Shown here in pieces: positions 9,184 to 11,197 of a stretch of DNA of 11,197 nt. Source of the DNA: Lautropia sp. (lineage in GTDB: Bacteria; Pseudomonadota; Gammaproteobacteria; Burkholderiales; Burkholderiaceae_E); contig JACCRJ010000413.1 of the NCBI GenBank assembly GCA_013813615.1, forward strand, positions 1 to 11,197, read 5' to 3'. Position numbers and translations under genes: made by a program. The notes below the pieces were generated by a model. The model made no database searches and was not told where the DNA came from. It saw only the letters and a program-made list of their open reading frames with translations. Positions within the stretch are counted from its first letter, which is position 1. Every line of letters starts with the position of its first letter.

Positions 9184-10152
9184 CTAGTGGACCCGGTGCA
9201 CGATGTAATCTGCCAGCTCGGCCAAGCGCGAGGCACGGCTGCCGAAGGGCTCCAGCGCACGCCGCGCGCGCTGGGCCAGCTGCCTGGCCAAGGCCTGGGA
9301 CTCATCCAGCCCGAGGATCGAAACATAGGTCGGTTTGTCCTGAGCCTGGTCCTTGCCGGCCGTCTTGCCAAGGGTCTGGGAATCCGCGATGACATCCAGG
9401 ATGTCGTCCACCACCTGGAACGCAAGGCCGACCGCTTCGCTGTACGCAGCCGCGGCACCAGCCATCGGAGGCGTCAGCAAACCCCCGCTCAGCAGACCCA
9501 GGTGGACGGACGCAGCAAGCATTGCTCCCGTCTTCAGTTGGTGCATCGTTTCCAGTTGCCGGCGATCGAGCCGCGCGCCTACTGCGGCCAGGTCCAGAGC
9601 CTGTCCGCCGGCCATGCCGCCCGCGCCGGCTGCAGCGGCAAGGACGGACACCATCTCCCCCACCGGCACGATCGGGCGGCCGTCTCCTGCCGGCCTGCGC
9701 AACGGGGCCACCAGGGCCTCGAAAGCGAGCGCTTGCAAGGCGTCGCCGACCAGCATCGCCACCGCCTCGCCATACTTCCGGTGCACGGTAGGCTTGCCCC
9801 GGCGCAGAGCGTCGTCATCCATGCAGGGCATGTCGTCATGCACCAGCGAATACGCATGGATCAGTTCCACAGCGCAGGCGCCGGCGTCAAGCACGTCCGG
9901 CGCCGCACCGGATATCTCACCGGCTGCATAGACAAGGAGCGCTCTAACGCGCTTGCCGCCGCCGAGCACCGCATAGCGCATGGCTTCGACCAGCCCGTTT
10001 TCTCCGAGGCCCGGCCGGACCTGGACCACCGCCGGTAGCACGGCTTCGAGTGCCTGCTCGACGCGCCGGCCTTGCCGGTTCATCCAGGACGACAGATCGT
10101 CGTCGCGGTAATCGTGGCCAGCGCCCTCGCCCGCCTCAGGTCTCGCGGTCAT
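9184..10152 (-). CDS. ispA: (2E,6E)-farnesyl diphosphate synthase
   Basis: Adds two isopentenyl diphosphate units in turn to dimethylallyl diphosphate to make farnesyl diphosphate, precursor of undecaprenyl phosphate and quinone side chains. From the ATG at 10152 it is 322 aa. The landmarks are GGGKRVRALLVY (64-75), the first Asp-rich motif DDMPCMDDD (106-114) with the two-residue insertion of bacterial FPP synthases, the QLKTGAM segment (205-211), and the second Asp-rich motif FQVVDDILD (245-253). HAYSLVH before the first Asp motif is near-identical to E. coli IspA and fits a C15 product. The start is uncertain. The ATG at 10152 overlaps the xseB 3' end by 17 nt and keeps the DDDLSSWMNRQ region that resembles homologues. 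The ATG at 10083 would give 299 aa, the E. coli length. Neither has a clear Shine-Dalgarno, so coupling to xseB translation is likely. Confidence 0.95.
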   Translation of the reverse strand: MTARPEAGEGAGHDYRDDDLSSWMNRQGRRVEQALEAVLPAVVQVRPGLGENGLVEAMRYAVLGGGKRVRALLVYAAGEISGAAPDVLDAGACAVELIHAYSLVHDDMPCMDDDALRRGKPTVHRKYGEAVAMLVGDALQALAFEALVAPLRRPAGDGRPIVPVGEMVSVLAAAAGAGGMAGGQALDLAAVGARLDRRQLETMHQLKTGAMLAASVHLGLLSGGLLTPPMAGAAAAYSEAVGLAFQVVDDILDVIADSQTLGKTAGKDQAQDKPTYVSILGLDESQALARQLAQRARRALEPFGSRASRLAELADYIVHRVH

Positions 10153-10477
10153 CGGCAACGGCTTCGAAGGGCTGCAGCAGGTCTGCTTCCAGGATCCGGA
10201 CCCGCTGGGCAACCTGTCCCAGCGCGTCCCGGCAATACTTCACCAGCACGACCCCGCGCTGATAGGCTGCAAGCGACTCTTCCAGGGGCATCCGGCCGCC
10301 CTCCATGCGATCCACCAGCGCCTCGAGTTCCGTCATCGCCAGCTCGAACGATGCCGGCGGCGGGCAGGCCGCAGCCACGTCCGTCGCGAGGCCGGCGAGG
10401 CCGGCTCCCGCAAGGTGATCGGGCCCAGCAGCCCCGCTTTCGTCAGCATCATCCGCAACGGTTTTGTTTCGTGACAT
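10136..10477 (-). CDS. xseB: Exodeoxyribonuclease VII small subunit
   Basis: Small subunit of exonuclease VII, which with the large XseA subunit degrades single-stranded DNA into short oligonucleotides in repair. The conserved core ASFELAMTELEALVDRMEGG, then MPLEESLAAYQRGVVLVKYCRDAL and the AEQRVRIL-like segment, aligns well with E. coli XseB (80 aa). From the ATG at 10477 the product is 113 aa, with about 40 extra N-terminal residues rich in Ala, Gly and Asp. Part of this is encoded by a 9-nt direct repeat. A GTG at 10378 would give exactly 80 aa, but neither start has a strong Shine-Dalgarno. First gene of the xseB-ispA-dxs operon and divergent from the Rieske gene. Its 3' end overlaps the likely ispA start. 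xseA is not in this window. Confidence 0.93.
   Translation of the reverse strand: MSRNKTVADDADESGAAGPDHLAGAGLAGLATDVAAACPPPASFELAMTELEALVDRMEGGRMPLEESLAAYQRGVVLVKYCRDALGQVAQRVRILEADLLQPFEAVADDRET
10388..10405. repeat. 9-nt tandem direct repeat in the xseB N-terminal region
   Basis: GAGGCCGGC occurs twice without a gap, at 10388-10396 and 10397-10405. It encodes the doubled AGL in the AGAGLAGLA stretch of the non-conserved XseB N-terminus, which suggests replication slippage in a poorly constrained segment. Confidence 0.85.
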
Positions 10478-10519
10478 CCCGGCAAGGCTCGCAAGCGTTG
10501 ATTGTCATGGTCCAGCCTG

Positions 10520-10525
10520 ATTCTA
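10520..10525 (-). promoter_or_regulatory. Possible -10 element for the xseB-ispA-dxs operon
   Basis: On the minus strand TAGAAT matches the consensus TATAAT at five of six positions and lies 42 nt upstream of the xseB ATG at 10477, giving a leader of about 35 nt. No good -35 hexamer is seen 16-18 nt upstream, where the sequence is GC-rich. The call rests on one hexamer in an otherwise GC-rich intergenic region. Confidence 0.33.
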
Positions 10526-10604
10526 GTCGACTCGAACTGGCCGGGCGCCATGCGGCTTGCTGCCGGCGGCGCCCGAACGCCTGCATTGCCGCCGGTGACA
10601 CTCG

Positions 10605-10633
10605 TTGGGCGGTTCTGTGTTTGAGGGTACACT
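10605..10633 (+). promoter_or_regulatory. Probable sigma-70-type promoter for the Rieske oxygenase gene
   Basis: TTGGGC (10605-10610) and TACACT (10628-10633) are separated by exactly 17 nt, the optimal spacing. The -35 keeps the TTG core and the -10 matches TATAAT at four of six positions, including the key A2 and T6. Transcription would start near 10640, giving a leader of about 49 nt. It lies in the divergent region with the xseB promoter candidate. No operator could be assigned with confidence. Confidence 0.5.
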
Positions 10634-10671
10634 CGCCCCTCCACTTTTCGGGGCAGGTTGCCACTTACTTC

Positions 10672-10687
10672 GGAGGGACCCGGGTCC
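10672..10687 (+). promoter_or_regulatory. Ribosome-binding site overlapping a 12-bp palindrome
   Basis: GGAGGG (10672-10677) is the only Shine-Dalgarno candidate for the ATG at 10689. The 11-nt spacing is longer than usual. Its last two bases begin a perfect palindrome, GGACCCGGGTCC (10676-10687), which fills the gap to the start codon. In RNA the palindrome could fold back or dimerise, and in DNA it could bind a dimeric protein. Confidence 0.55.
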
Positions 10688-10688
10688 T

Positions 10689-11197
10689 ATGTCGGACATT
10701 GGGCGCGAGGCGCACATCAGGCGACCGGCTGCGCAACTGCCGGTATCCGCATATTTCAGTCAGCAGCTCCATGATCTCGAACTGAGATCGCTTTTCCAGG
10801 CCGGTCACGGATATCGCGGGCACGAACTGATGGTGCCGGAGATCGGCGACTACCACGCTCTGCCTGCAGAAGGCGAAGGCCGTGTCCTGGTGCGTCGCCC
10901 GGCCGAGGGCCAGCCGCTCGGCGGCAACCGCGGCACACTGGAGGTCATGTCCAACGTCTGCCGCCATCGGCAGGCGATCATGCTGAATGGCAGGGGCAAT
11001 GCCGAGAGCATCGTCTGTCCGCTGCACCGCTGGACCTACAACCTCAAGGGCGAGCTGCTGGGTGCGCCGCATTTCGCCGAGCAGCCCTGCCTGAACCTCG
11101 AATCCCGGCCGCTGCAGAACTGGCAGGGTCTGCTGTTCGAAGGGCCGCGCAACGTCGCGGAGGACCTCCACAGCATCGGCTGCAAAGCGGCCCTCGA
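10689..11197 (+). CDS. Rieske-type aromatic ring-hydroxylating dioxygenase alpha-subunit family protein (3' end outside window)
   Basis: The frame is open from the ATG at 10689 to the window edge (169 complete codons), so only the N-terminal part is seen. It has a Rieske [2Fe-2S] domain with ligands Cys91 and His93 in CRHRQ, and Cys110 and His113 in CPLHRWTY: the pattern C-x-H, 16 residues, C-x2-H. Flanking sequences HELMVPEIGDYHAL (45-58) and LLGAPHFAEQPCL (123-135) resemble a conserved betaproteobacterial protein often annotated as a ring-hydroxylating dioxygenase alpha subunit. The catalytic mononuclear-iron domain would lie beyond the window. Substrate and redox partner cannot be inferred from this part. 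It is divergent from xseB. The Rieske assignment is firm, but the hydroxylase role depends on the missing C-terminal half. Confidence 0.92.
   Translation, partial: MSDIGREAHIRRPAAQLPVSAYFSQQLHDLELRSLFQAGHGYRGHELMVPEIGDYHALPAEGEGRVLVRRPAEGQPLGGNRGTLEVMSNVCRHRQAIMLNGRGNAESIVCPLHRWTYNLKGELLGAPHFAEQPCLNLESRPLQNWQGLLFEGPRNVAEDLHSIGCKAAL

Overview
This is a high-GC chromosomal segment that reads as a betaproteobacterium, most like Burkholderiales. That placement is an inference from three things. ArgG closely resembles the short (about 410 aa) Burkholderia-type enzyme. The xseB-ispA-dxs cluster sits divergent to a Rieske-type ring-hydroxylase gene, an arrangement I associate with Burkholderiales. 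Codon use is strongly biased to G/C in third positions, which leaves many long, stop-free antisense frames. I see no insertion sequence, phage, tRNA, rRNA, CRISPR array or plasmid function.

Layout. Positions 46-507 (+) hold dut (dUTPase). It converges on a minus-strand block of three genes (537-4947), transcribed right to left: an IlvB-like thiamine-diphosphate (TPP) enzyme, then tal (transaldolase), then an unrecognised outer-membrane-type lipoprotein. The stop and start codons of these three overlap or nearly touch, so they look like one translationally coupled unit. A short divergent region (4948-5117) separates this block from argG (5118-6410, +). argG is followed 40 nt later by yajQ (6451-6936, +). 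yajQ converges, across a 293-nt gap with no convincing gene, on the minus-strand isoprenoid cluster: xseB (10136-10477), ispA (9184-10152) and dxs (7230-9146). A 211-nt divergent regulatory region then leads to a plus-strand Rieske oxygenase alpha-subunit gene that runs off the window end.

How the genes work together. dxs condenses pyruvate and glyceraldehyde 3-phosphate to start the MEP pathway. ispA uses the resulting C5 units to make farnesyl diphosphate for quinones and undecaprenyl carriers. xseB encodes the small subunit of exonuclease VII and is a customary passenger of this cluster. argG makes argininosuccinate for arginine synthesis, and dut keeps uracil out of DNA while supplying dUMP. 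The TPP enzyme and transaldolase are both carbon-transfer enzymes of central metabolism, but the substrate of the TPP enzyme cannot be read from the sequence.

Most of the window is well-understood housekeeping DNA. The least explained parts are the TPP enzyme/transaldolase/lipoprotein unit, the 18-bp tandem repeat carrying the dut stop codon, the lysine/alanine-rich tail on ArgG, and a 12-bp palindrome overlapping the ribosome-binding site of the Rieske gene. I did not find a clearly novel system.
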